Positions 27,925 to 36,647 of a stretch of 64,000 nt of DNA are shown here, piece by piece. Below the pieces are notes generated by a model. The model worked only from the letters and a program-made list of their open reading frames with translations. It was not told the DNA's origin and searched no databases. This DNA comes from Flagellimonas oceani (GTDB lineage Bacteria; Bacteroidota; Bacteroidia; Flavobacteriales; Flavobacteriaceae): assembly GCF_011068285.1 (NCBI RefSeq), contig NZ_CP049616.1, forward strand, positions 3,182,001-3,246,000. Reading direction: 5' to 3'. The stretch's first letter is position 1. Each line of letters opens with the position of its first letter. Both the position numbers and the translations under genes were made by a program.

Positions 27925-28782
27925 ATGAAAAACATCATAAATAAAATGATGCCGATATTTCTATTGGTATCATCCACAATATCTTTTGCCCAAATTAGCA
28001 ACACACAAAAAGACAGCCTGTACATTGTTCAAATTGAAGAAAAAAAGGAGCCTTCCAAAGTACTGCATGCGGAACCCTTATATATTGACCTGATCCGTGA
28101 CCTTGGTGCTAGAAAGGGCGAAAAGGAATGGAATCTTGGATTGGGCCTTACCGACGAGCTCACTTTTGATTCTTACGAAGCCCTTATCGAGTACGAATGG
28201 GCCCCAATGGATAGATTAGGGCTTGAGGTAGAGCTACCCTTCACTTTTTATTCAACCTTGGCGAACAATGGTGGGGCCGCAACACCTTCCAACCGATTGA
28301 ACAGTATTAAAATAGCGACCCAATGGTCGTTCTTTGTGAATGAGCGAATGGCCACCTCCATGGCAATTGGGTATATCAATGAGTTCGAACTATCGGATTT
28401 TAGAAATTTTGGCAAGCCATTGATTTCTGGAAATGCGTACAACCCATTCTTGGTAGTTGCCAAACGCTGGGGCAACAATTTCCACTCCTTGATATACACG
28501 GGCCCTATGATCGGACACGAATTTGAAAGCGGCGAAGTACACACATCGTACGATGTAAACACCAGTTTTCACTATATGATTCCCGGTACTCGCAACTTTA
28601 TTGGGGTGGAGTTCAACAAAACTTGGCAACATAGCGATTTTGATATGACCATGCGCCCCCAAATGCGATTGGGAATCGCCGACAATTTAATGATAGGTAT
28701 TGTTGCCGGTATTCCCATAAGTAGGGAGAATGAGCGTTTTAGTTCGTTTTTGCGACTTATTTGGGAGCCCAAACATAAGTAG
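27925..28782 (+). CDS. Outer membrane beta-barrel protein of unknown function
   Basis: A 285-residue exported protein. Signal peptide 1-22 (ending SFAQ). After a short linker comes the strongly conserved-looking block HAEPLYIDLIRDLGARKGEKE, seen in positions about 49-69, then alternating amphipathic strands such as EWNLGLGLTDELTF, up to the C-terminus. This looks like a barrel of 10-12 strands. Similar flavobacterial proteins are usually called hypothetical. It sits behind the small 128-residue protein and MFS gene, and before a clear terminator, which suggests a common transport or envelope role. Confidence 0.8.
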   Translation: MKNIINKMMPIFLLVSSTISFAQISNTQKDSLYIVQIEEKKEPSKVLHAEPLYIDLIRDLGARKGEKEWNLGLGLTDELTFDSYEALIEYEWAPMDRLGLEVELPFTFYSTLANNGGAATPSNRLNSIKIATQWSFFVNERMATSMAIGYINEFELSDFRNFGKPLISGNAYNPFLVVAKRWGNNFHSLIYTGPMIGHEFESGEVHTSYDVNTSFHYMIPGTRNFIGVEFNKTWQHSDFDMTMRPQMRLGIADNLMIGIVAGIPISRENERFSSFLRLIWEPKHK

Positions 28783-28800
28783 TTTTGTGTTTTTCACTAA

Positions 28801-28840
28801 AAACAAGGGGCTTTTTATGGCAAGCCCCTTGTTTTATATG
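28801..28840 (+). terminator. Rho-independent terminator after outer membrane protein gene
   Basis: A perfect 14-bp stem AAAACAAGGGGCTT (28801-28814) and AAGCCCCTTGTTTT (28823-28836) with an 8-nt loop. A-rich on the left and T-rich on the right, it may work in both directions. Confidence 0.85.
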
Positions 28841-28919
28841 GAGAGATAAAAAGTGAGTTTTAATTATAGTACTTACCTTTATATTTAAATGTTTTGATGC
28901 TTAATTAAATCAGTTCCGT

Positions 28920-31715
28920 TTGAGACTCCTTATCGCTTTTTGCTTATTTCTATTTTCCTCAACGCTATTTGGTCAGGAACTGCCTCCTATTAAAAATTAT
29001 ACCCCCAAGGAATATAATGGTGAATTCCAAAATTGGGCCATCACACAATCTCCTTCAAAAAACATATATGTGGCCAATCACACCAGCCTTTTGGAGTTTG
29101 ATGGGAGCAAGTGGCATCAATATAAGCTCCCCACCTCACCCATAATACGATCGGTAAAGGCCGTTGGGGATAAAATTTACACGGGGTCTTATCGTGAATT
29201 TGGTTTTTGGACCAAAAATCCTGATGGGGAACTGGCCTACACTTCCTTATCCCAGAAAATGGAAACTTCTATTACGGAAGATGAAGAGTTTTGGGAAATC
29301 GTCACCCTGGACCAGTGGGTCCTGTTCCAATCACTGGACAGAATCTACATCTATGATAAAGTCGAGGATAGTTTTAAGATCATAGAAGCGAAATCGGACA
29401 AGGCGAACATGGGCATTGTAAACAACAATGTTTACTTTCAAATTGCCAGAGAAGGCTTGTTCACCATCCAAAATGGGGAACCAGAATTGGTAAGCAACGA
29501 CCCTGTATTTACCAAAGAACCTATTGTTGGGCTGTACGGTGTTGGAAATGACCTGTTGATCCTTACCGAAAGTTCCCGCTTTTACCGATACGATTTAGAG
29601 ACCGTTACGCCCTGGGAAACCGCATTGGATGATTTGAACATTAAGCTCTATAGCAGCATCCGACTTAATGATAGTTCTTTTGTCGTGGGCAGCATTTCCA
29701 ATGGTTTCTATCACCTCTCCCCGGATGGCGAGACCATCATACAAAACATAGACCAAGAAAAAGGGCTGAACAACAATACGGTTCTATCCCTTTTTGAAGA
29801 TGCCGAGAACAACTTATGGCTTGGACTTGACAACGGGGTGGCTACGGTAAACCTCTACTCCCCTTTTAACGAGTACGTGGACAAATTGGGCAACCTTGGT
29901 CTGGTATATGCCGCATTGAACCATGAAGGACACTTATATTTGGGCACCAATCAAGGCTTGTTTTACCGTAAGACCGCTTCACAGGACAATTTTAAATTAA
30001 TAAACGGTACTGAGGGACAGGTTTGGAACCTTCAACTTTTGGATTCCACTATCTTCTGCGGACACAACAATGGCACCTTTATTATTGAGGAAAACAGGGC
30101 CGAACTTATTTCGGATTATCCCGGGACTTGGGGCGTAAAACCAATAGATGCCAATGACAACCTTTTGTTACAGGGAAATTATAATGGTTTGAGCATTCTT
30201 GAAAAAGTAGAGGGTTCTTGGAAATTCCGGAATGCCATCGATGGTTTTACCATTTCCAGTCGTTTTTTTGAAACGGACTCCCTCCAAGTGGTCGTGGACC
30301 ATGAAAAAAAGGGATTATACTTTATCGAGTTGAATCCAAACTTTAGAGAGGTAAAACAAGTAACCAATGTAGAACGTATCGGTCACAGTTCGAACATTTT
30401 TAGTTTTCAGGATGAACTTTATTATAAAACGAATGCCGGTATCTACAACATTGACGAAAAAAATAACATTAGGCTGGACAGCACCATGACCCAAATGATT
30501 TTTAACGAGACTGATGCACAGGTCAGCATCATTATTCCAGAGAACTCTGAACAACGGCTTTGGTTTTTCACAAAATACGGACTCCAATATGTTACCCAAA
30601 GTACCCTTAGCAACAAACTGAGCTCTTCCCATATTTCCATTCCCAGGGACATTCGTGCCAATTTTGGGGTTTCGGGGTTTGAGAACATCTCAAAAATATC
30701 CGATTTCAAATATTTGATAGGGAGTTCCAACGGATTTGTCTCTCTGGACCTTACCAAAGTAGAACCTTCCAAACAAGAGGTACAGATAAATTCCGTTTAT
30801 TACGGCGATTACCAAGAGCTGGATCTTAAAGCTCCAAAGGACAAAAAAGGATCATTTGAATATATCAACAACAATATTAGAATCGAGTACAGTGTACCGG
30901 AGTTTGATAAATATACCGAAGTCCGGTACCAGTATAAAATGGAGAACCTGTACAAAGGCTGGAGCGAATGGTCCCAAAACACGGACGTTACCTTCAAAAA
31001 CCTCTCCTTCGGAGATTATACCTTTACCGTTAGGGCAATGGTGGGGAGCAACCTGAGTGAAAATACCGTTTCTTACAGTTTTACCATATTGCGCCCATGG
31101 TACCTATCCAACCTTGCGCTTTTGGTATACATAGTTGCCATCGCTTTGGTGTTTGTTCTGGTGCACAGACTTTATAATAATTACTATCGAAAAAAGCAGG
31201 AATCACTGATCAAACGGAACCGTAAAGAACTGGAACGAAGGGAACTGGAAAAAAAAGAACGTATTGCCCAAATACAGACGGAGAAACTTCAAAATGAGAT
31301 TGACAATAAGAACCGTGAACTCGCCATTTCCACTATGAGCTTGGTCAAAAAAAATAAGTTTCTCTCATCCCTAAAATCTCAACTTAAGGAAGTACCCAAC
31401 AAGGATAGGAACATTAAATCCGTAATCAGGGAAATAGACCAGAACATAAACAGCGAAGATGATTGGAAGTTTTTTGAAGACGCGTTCAACAATGCGGACA
31501 AGGACTTTTTAAAGCGGATCAAGAGTAAACACGATAGTCTAACCAATAACGATTTGAGATTGTGCGCCTATTTAAGATTAAACCTTTCCTCCAAGGAAAT
31601 TGCACCATTGCTCAACATTTCCGTAAAAAGTGTGGAAATGAAGCGCTACAGGCTCCGTAAAAAATTCGACCTGCCCCATCAGGACAACCTCACAGATTAT
31701 ATTTTGAACTTTTAA
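28920..31715 (+). CDS. Membrane one-component regulator: propeller sensor, Y_Y_Y domain and LuxR-type HTH
   Basis: PUL regulator of 931 residues. TTG start; signal peptide 1-19 (ending LFGQ). Periplasmic beta-propeller of the two-component-regulator-propeller type (about 25-640; repeated blocks like LFEDAENNLWLGLDNGVATV), a Y_Y_Y domain (about 664-728), one transmembrane helix (about 730-750), a cytoplasmic coiled coil (about 755-815, rich in Lys/Glu) and a C-terminal LuxR/GerE-like HTH (about 873-915; LRLNLSSKEIAPLLNISVKS). There is no histidine kinase or receiver domain, so it differs from classical hybrid two-component systems: ligand binding outside must signal directly to the HTH. It lies immediately upstream of susC and very likely activates it, perhaps through the phased CTAC sites at 31720-31778. 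Confidence 0.92.
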   Translation: MRLLIAFCLFLFSSTLFGQELPPIKNYTPKEYNGEFQNWAITQSPSKNIYVANHTSLLEFDGSKWHQYKLPTSPIIRSVKAVGDKIYTGSYREFGFWTKNPDGELAYTSLSQKMETSITEDEEFWEIVTLDQWVLFQSLDRIYIYDKVEDSFKIIEAKSDKANMGIVNNNVYFQIAREGLFTIQNGEPELVSNDPVFTKEPIVGLYGVGNDLLILTESSRFYRYDLETVTPWETALDDLNIKLYSSIRLNDSSFVVGSISNGFYHLSPDGETIIQNIDQEKGLNNNTVLSLFEDAENNLWLGLDNGVATVNLYSPFNEYVDKLGNLGLVYAALNHEGHLYLGTNQGLFYRKTASQDNFKLINGTEGQVWNLQLLDSTIFCGHNNGTFIIEENRAELISDYPGTWGVKPIDANDNLLLQGNYNGLSILEKVEGSWKFRNAIDGFTISSRFFETDSLQVVVDHEKKGLYFIELNPNFREVKQVTNVERIGHSSNIFSFQDELYYKTNAGIYNIDEKNNIRLDSTMTQMIFNETDAQVSIIIPENSEQRLWFFTKYGLQYVTQSTLSNKLSSSHISIPRDIRANFGVSGFENISKISDFKYLIGSSNGFVSLDLTKVEPSKQEVQINSVYYGDYQELDLKAPKDKKGSFEYINNNIRIEYSVPEFDKYTEVRYQYKMENLYKGWSEWSQNTDVTFKNLSFGDYTFTVRAMVGSNLSENTVSYSFTILRPWYLSNLALLVYIVAIALVFVLVHRLYNNYYRKKQESLIKRNRKELERRELEKKERIAQIQTEKLQNEIDNKNRELAISTMSLVKKNKFLSSLKSQLKEVPNKDRNIKSVIREIDQNINSEDDWKFFEDAFNNADKDFLKRIKSKHDSLTNNDLRLCAYLRLNLSSKEIAPLLNISVKSVEMKRYRLRKKFDLPHQDNLTDYILNF

Positions 31716-31719
31716 ACAG

Positions 31720-31778
31720 CTCTACTTTTACACACCATTCCTCTACAAATCTTAAAATTACCCCTACAATAACTCTAC
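31720..31778 (+). promoter_or_regulatory. Four phased CTAC direct repeats, putative operator
   Basis: CTAC, each preceded by C/T-rich bases, occurs at 31722, 31743, 31764 and 31775. Steps are 21, 21 and 11 bp, close to two, two and one helical turns, so all sites face the same side of the DNA. They lie between the regulator gene and susC, about 155 bp before the putative susC promoter. Inferred binding site of the HTH of the upstream regulator. Confidence 0.4.
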
Positions 31779-31933
31779 ATTTTCACAAATCACCTCAAAT
31801 TCAGCGATTTGCTAGGCAGCATAATGATGGGCTTATTTTTTCCAAATCCTCATATTTCAAGGGGTTTAAATAGCAAAACATCAATTTTTTCCCTGTAAAA
31901 TTGACGATGTAGGTTTTTTATAGAGGTAGCTCC

Positions 31934-31966
31934 TTTGTTAAGAAGACGTTAAGCGATCTACATTTA
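31934..31966 (+). promoter_or_regulatory. Putative promoter of the PUL susC
   Basis: TTTG at 31934-31937, a 21-nt spacer and TACATTTA at 31959-31966 (one mismatch to TAnnTTTG). The spacing equals that of the tRNA-fMet promoter. The start at 31990 would have a leader of about 17 nt. Confidence 0.5.
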
Positions 31967-31989
31967 CGTCAAACTAAATTTACTCAAAA

Positions 31990-34983
31990 ATGAGATATGG
32001 AATCTTAACATGGATAGTGCTTTTGTGCACCGTCTATGGTTATTCACAAACTAAAACCGTAACAGGTACGGTATCCGACAACATGGGACCCATGCCGGGT
32101 GTAAACGTACTTGTAAAGGGAACGACCAATGGGGTCGTTACCGATTTCGATGGTGAATTCACCATTGACGATGTTTCCAATGATGACACCCTAGTGTTCA
32201 GCTACATTGGGTTTGTATCGCAAGAAGTGCCGGTTGGCGCACAAACTGAAATCAACATTACACTGAGCGAGGATACACAATCCTTGGAAGAAGTAATTGT
32301 TGTAGGTTATGGTACCCAAAAGAAAAGTAACGTTATCGGCTCCGTGACCAGTGTGGAGGTGGATGAAGCAACCAACGTGCCCACCACGAACGTTTCCGAA
32401 ATGCTGCGGGGTAGAGCCGCTGGTGTACAGGTAAATCTTGGTGATGCACGACCCGGGGGAAGCTCCAACATTATAATCAGGGGTAACGTATCCGTTGATG
32501 GAGGAAACTCTCCATTAATTATTGTGGACGGTCTCCCTTTTGACGACCTTAATGATGTGGCACCAGACGATATTGCCAATATCGAGATTCTTAAAGATGC
32601 ATCCTCAACCGCCATTTATGGGTCCAGAGCATCCAATGGTGTAATCTTGGTAACGACCAAAAGAGGTAAAGCAGGCAAAGCTACTATTGACTACCATGGT
32701 TATACCACCGTACAAACACTGACCAAAAATTTCAATCAATATACCGGTTCCCAATTTATAGACCTAAGAAGGGAGGCCAACAGGAACAGGTTCACTGGCG
32801 ATTATTTGAGCGATGAGAACATCTTTACACCTTTTGAACTAGAGGCCATTGAGAACCAGAACTTCGTGGATTGGGAAGATTTGGTACTCAGGGATGCAGT
32901 GATTCAGAGCCACGCGCTAAGCTTTTCCGCTGGTAGCGAAAAAACCAAGATTTTTTCCAGCGTCAACTATTTTTCACAAGAAGGTATTATTCCAAATTCA
33001 GGTTTTGACAGAGGCACATTCAAACTAAACTTAGAACAAAAAATATCTGATAAATTAACGTTCCTTGGAATCATCAATTATCAGAACGCAAAACAGGACC
33101 GCGAAACAGGAGGAATAAACTTTACCACAATAACACCACTTGCGCAGCCCTATACTGCGGATGGTGAGCTACAGAAGTTTTATCTGGGGCCATCGAACAC
33201 ATCTGTAAACCCCTTGTGGGACCAGAGAGAATCTGTAGATGAGACCAAAATCAACCTTACGGATGTCAACTTGAGCCTTATCTACGATATAGCACCCAAC
33301 CTAAGTTACACGCTAAAAACCTTCTTAAGGAACAGGAACACCAACAGAGGTATATATCGCACATCATTGCACTCCGCAGGTGATGAAGGCTATAATGGAT
33401 TGGGAATATTGTCCAACACCTTGTTCAAACAAGTGCTTGTGGAAAACATCCTAAACTACACCCCTCAAATCAACGATAAGCACAGTCTTGATTTGACAGC
33501 CGTACAGGCATTCGATGAACGCCGTAACGAATATACACAACTGGATAAATCCGGATTCAACAACGATGCCCTTGGTTTCAATGGCAACGCCACCGAACTT
33601 TTGAACAGCGTTAGGGATGTTTCCCAACGTAGGCTCCTTTCTTTCTTGGGAAGGGTGAGATATGGTTATATGGACAAATACCTTTTAGAAGCAACCGCAC
33701 GTGCGGATGGTGCCTCGGTATTTGCCAAAAACAACAAATGGGGCTTCTTCCCTGCAGCATCCCTAGCATGGAAAATGCACATGGAACCCTTTATGCAAGA
33801 TATGGATGCCATCAACGAAATGAAGCTTAGGGTAAGCTACGGTACTACAGGCAACCAAGGAATCAACCCTTTAGAATCTTTGGGTGTTTCCGATAATTTA
33901 CCTTATATATTTGTAACAGATACAGGCGAATCTGAGACAGTAGCAGGTGGTACTGCTTCCGCAAGATTGCCCAATCCTGAACTAAAATGGGAGACCACGA
34001 CCACATTGAACGCCGGTGTGGATTTTAGGTTGTTCAACAACCTTTTCCAAGGAACTTTTGAATATTACAAAGCCAACACGAAAGACCTTTTATTGGACAG
34101 AGTGATAGCCGGGTCTACAGGTTACGATATCATTAGATTTAATACTGGTGAAATACAGAACCAAGGTATTGAAGCGTCCTTGACCTCTAATATTATCCGA
34201 AAAGAAGATTTTAGTTGGTCTTTGGGCCTTGTTTTCTCCAGAAACAGAAATGAGGTAATCTCCTTAACAGGAGAGCTTGATGATCAAGGTAATCCCATCG
34301 ATATAACCGATGCCAATTCAGGAAGACGTTTATCGGTAGGACAGTCCATCAACAATATCTGGTTGCCAAAATATGATGGCATTTACCAAGAAGGCGATGA
34401 CATTGCCGGTTCCGGAAACCCATTGGCCCAGCCAGGTGATGTTCGCGTGGTGGATCAGGACGGCAATGGACAGATAGACAATCGCGATAACGTGTTCACA
34501 AATACCGATCCCGATTGGTACGGTTCCATCACCAATACCATCACTTACAAAAACTTTGACCTGTTTGCCGATATCTACATAGTACAAAACGCAACAAGGT
34601 TAAATCCCGTCCTTGCCAACGGAGAGCTTTGGAAAGGGGCCATAAACGGTATCAGGACCAAATATTACACCCCAGAATATCCATCGACAGAATATCCAAG
34701 GCCAAAACCCGACACGCACTTGCACCTGTTCCCTTTTGCCGTAAGGGATGCATCCTATGTGAGATTACGCACCCTTACATTGGGCTACAACATTCCTAGG
34801 GATACTTTCTCCAAGCTTGGATTGCAGAGTGCCAAGATATACCTAACGGGAACCAACCTGTTCACCTTTACCGATTTTAAATCGTACAGCCCGGAACAAA
34901 CACCATTGGATGCAGACGACCCGAATAGATCGGCTTTCCCAGAGACCAGAAACATAACCGTGGGTGTAAAATTAGGATTCTAA
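31990..34983 (+). CDS. SusC/RagA family TonB-linked outer membrane protein (glucan PUL)
   Basis: TonB-dependent glycan importer of 997 residues. Signal peptide 1-19; carboxypeptidase-regulatory-like domain (about 22-95; VTGTVSDNMGPMPGVNVLVKG); TonB-box-like EEVIVVGYGTQKK; plug (about 110-225; IIIRGNVSVDGG, ASNGVILVTTKRG); large barrel ending in VGVKLGF with terminal Phe. It forms the importer with the SusD protein 10 nt downstream. With a GH16 endoglucanase in the same operon, the cargo is probably an oligosaccharide of a beta-1,3-linked glucan such as laminarin. Confidence 0.96.
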   Translation: MRYGILTWIVLLCTVYGYSQTKTVTGTVSDNMGPMPGVNVLVKGTTNGVVTDFDGEFTIDDVSNDDTLVFSYIGFVSQEVPVGAQTEINITLSEDTQSLEEVIVVGYGTQKKSNVIGSVTSVEVDEATNVPTTNVSEMLRGRAAGVQVNLGDARPGGSSNIIIRGNVSVDGGNSPLIIVDGLPFDDLNDVAPDDIANIEILKDASSTAIYGSRASNGVILVTTKRGKAGKATIDYHGYTTVQTLTKNFNQYTGSQFIDLRREANRNRFTGDYLSDENIFTPFELEAIENQNFVDWEDLVLRDAVIQSHALSFSAGSEKTKIFSSVNYFSQEGIIPNSGFDRGTFKLNLEQKISDKLTFLGIINYQNAKQDRETGGINFTTITPLAQPYTADGELQKFYLGPSNTSVNPLWDQRESVDETKINLTDVNLSLIYDIAPNLSYTLKTFLRNRNTNRGIYRTSLHSAGDEGYNGLGILSNTLFKQVLVENILNYTPQINDKHSLDLTAVQAFDERRNEYTQLDKSGFNNDALGFNGNATELLNSVRDVSQRRLLSFLGRVRYGYMDKYLLEATARADGASVFAKNNKWGFFPAASLAWKMHMEPFMQDMDAINEMKLRVSYGTTGNQGINPLESLGVSDNLPYIFVTDTGESETVAGGTASARLPNPELKWETTTTLNAGVDFRLFNNLFQGTFEYYKANTKDLLLDRVIAGSTGYDIIRFNTGEIQNQGIEASLTSNIIRKEDFSWSLGLVFSRNRNEVISLTGELDDQGNPIDITDANSGRRLSVGQSINNIWLPKYDGIYQEGDDIAGSGNPLAQPGDVRVVDQDGNGQIDNRDNVFTNTDPDWYGSITNTITYKNFDLFADIYIVQNATRLNPVLANGELWKGAINGIRTKYYTPEYPSTEYPRPKPDTHLHLFPFAVRDASYVRLRTLTLGYNIPRDTFSKLGLQSAKIYLTGTNLFTFTDFKSYSPEQTPLDADDPNRSAFPETRNITVGVKLGF

Positions 34984-34993
34984 AAAAATTGTC

Positions 34994-36610
34994 ATGAAAA
35001 ATATATTTCAACATTTAATATCACAAAAAGTACTGGTAGTATTAATTGCCATTACCACACTAACCTCTTGCGAAAAAGATTTTTTAGAAGATAAACTTTT
35101 ATCTGAAGATTCAGTTGAGTTTCTTTACTCCACACCAGAGGGATTGGAAAATGCCGTTGTAGGCCTGTACACGCTCAACAGGAACCTATACCAAGATTTA
35201 AGTTTGAACGGAACCTATCCACTTATCCCACAGGCAAAAAGTGATTTGGGCGTAGGCATCACCGGAGAGGTTTCCCTGTACAGCCGTTTGTTGTGGGGAG
35301 CCAGCTTAGGTGATTTCGGTACCACCTCGGGCATCAATGCCTACTGGGTCAACTACTATAAAATAGTAGACAGGGCCAATGCCGTGATCCAAGGCGCCGA
35401 AAATTTGGAAGATATTGAAGAAGGTAGAAAAAACCAGATTCTTGCCGAGGCCAAATGTATGCGAGCACATGCCTACTTCACTTTGTACCGACTTTTCAAC
35501 AACATTTTTATTACCACCGAGCCCACTACGCCCCAAAATGCGTTTGATGTACCCCAGGACAAATCCTCCGAAGAAGAAATCTTTTCACTTCTACGTTCCG
35601 ATTTGGACTTCGCCATCGCAAACTTGGACTACGCCACCCCTCAATTTGGACGTTGGGCCCAAGGCGCGGCAAGACACCTGAGAGCCAAAGTGGCCATGTG
35701 GGAGAACGATTGGACCGAAGCAGCCGCTCAGACTGATGCCATCATCACAAGTGGCAGTCATAGTTTGACCGAGACCACGGCGGAAGTTTTTGCCGGAGAA
35801 CTTGATCATTCCGAGACCCTATTTGCCATCAATTTTGAAAGACAAACTATCGGAGGTGGAAATCCCCACATCATGAACTGGAACATGGTATCGTCCTATG
35901 CGGATGCCCCAGGTTTGATTCAGTCCGTGGAAAATGGTGGCGCCGGAGCTGGATTTATTTCCTTGAACCAATACACCATCGACCTGCTCAATGAAGATCC
36001 CAACGATACCAGAAAAAATGGCACCTACTATATTTTCGAATATCTCTACAACGATGAGACCGCAGTACCTGCCGGAAGTGAATTGGGCGACCCATTGGAC
36101 CTCTACGAGAACAGCGAGGACGATCAGAACGAGTTTATGCTCTACTACAGAAGGCAAAACCCTGGGATCATCAAGTTCCTCGATGAGACCGTAGAGCCTA
36201 CCGATAGAAATCATTTTAAGAACATTATGATCTATCGTTTGGCAGAGACCTATTTAATCGGCGCCGAGGCCCATATGATGCTGAACAATTCCGCCAAGGC
36301 ATTGGAATACCTTAATGCCGTGCGAACCAGAGCGAATACCGCTCCAGTTAACAGCATTGACCTGGAAACCATTTTGGAAGAACGGGCACGTGAACTTGCC
36401 TTCGAAGGGCAACGTTGGTTTACCCTGAAACGTACCGGATTGTTGTACGATTATCTTTTGGACCATATGAACAACGACAACATGAACGAATCCTATCCCG
36501 AAGGAAATCCAAAAGATATTCTTAGGGAATACATGCAGAATTGGCCCATACCACAACAACAAATGGACCTTTTGGGACCTAACTACCCACAAAACGATGG
36601 GTATAACTAA
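34994..36610 (+). CDS. SusD/RagB family starch-binding-like lipoprotein (glucan PUL)
   Basis: Surface glycan-binding lipoprotein of 538 residues, partner of the SusC above. Lipobox LTSC with Cys26. The N-terminal CEKDFLEDKLLSEDS and YSTPEGLENAVVGLY, the TPR-type helices with CMRAHAYFTLYRLFNN, and the C-terminal RARELAFEGQRWFTLKRTG are classical SusD (RagB) features. It follows susC by 10 nt and precedes the glycan-binding lipoprotein gene by 37 nt. It probably binds and hands oligosaccharides to the channel. Confidence 0.95.
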   Translation: MKNIFQHLISQKVLVVLIAITTLTSCEKDFLEDKLLSEDSVEFLYSTPEGLENAVVGLYTLNRNLYQDLSLNGTYPLIPQAKSDLGVGITGEVSLYSRLLWGASLGDFGTTSGINAYWVNYYKIVDRANAVIQGAENLEDIEEGRKNQILAEAKCMRAHAYFTLYRLFNNIFITTEPTTPQNAFDVPQDKSSEEEIFSLLRSDLDFAIANLDYATPQFGRWAQGAARHLRAKVAMWENDWTEAAAQTDAIITSGSHSLTETTAEVFAGELDHSETLFAINFERQTIGGGNPHIMNWNMVSSYADAPGLIQSVENGGAGAGFISLNQYTIDLLNEDPNDTRKNGTYYIFEYLYNDETAVPAGSELGDPLDLYENSEDDQNEFMLYYRRQNPGIIKFLDETVEPTDRNHFKNIMIYRLAETYLIGAEAHMMLNNSAKALEYLNAVRTRANTAPVNSIDLETILEERARELAFEGQRWFTLKRTGLLYDYLLDHMNNDNMNESYPEGNPKDILREYMQNWPIPQQQMDLLGPNYPQNDGYN

Positions 36611-36647
36611 ACCTGCACAAACTAGAATTAACTTATAACATTGAAAG

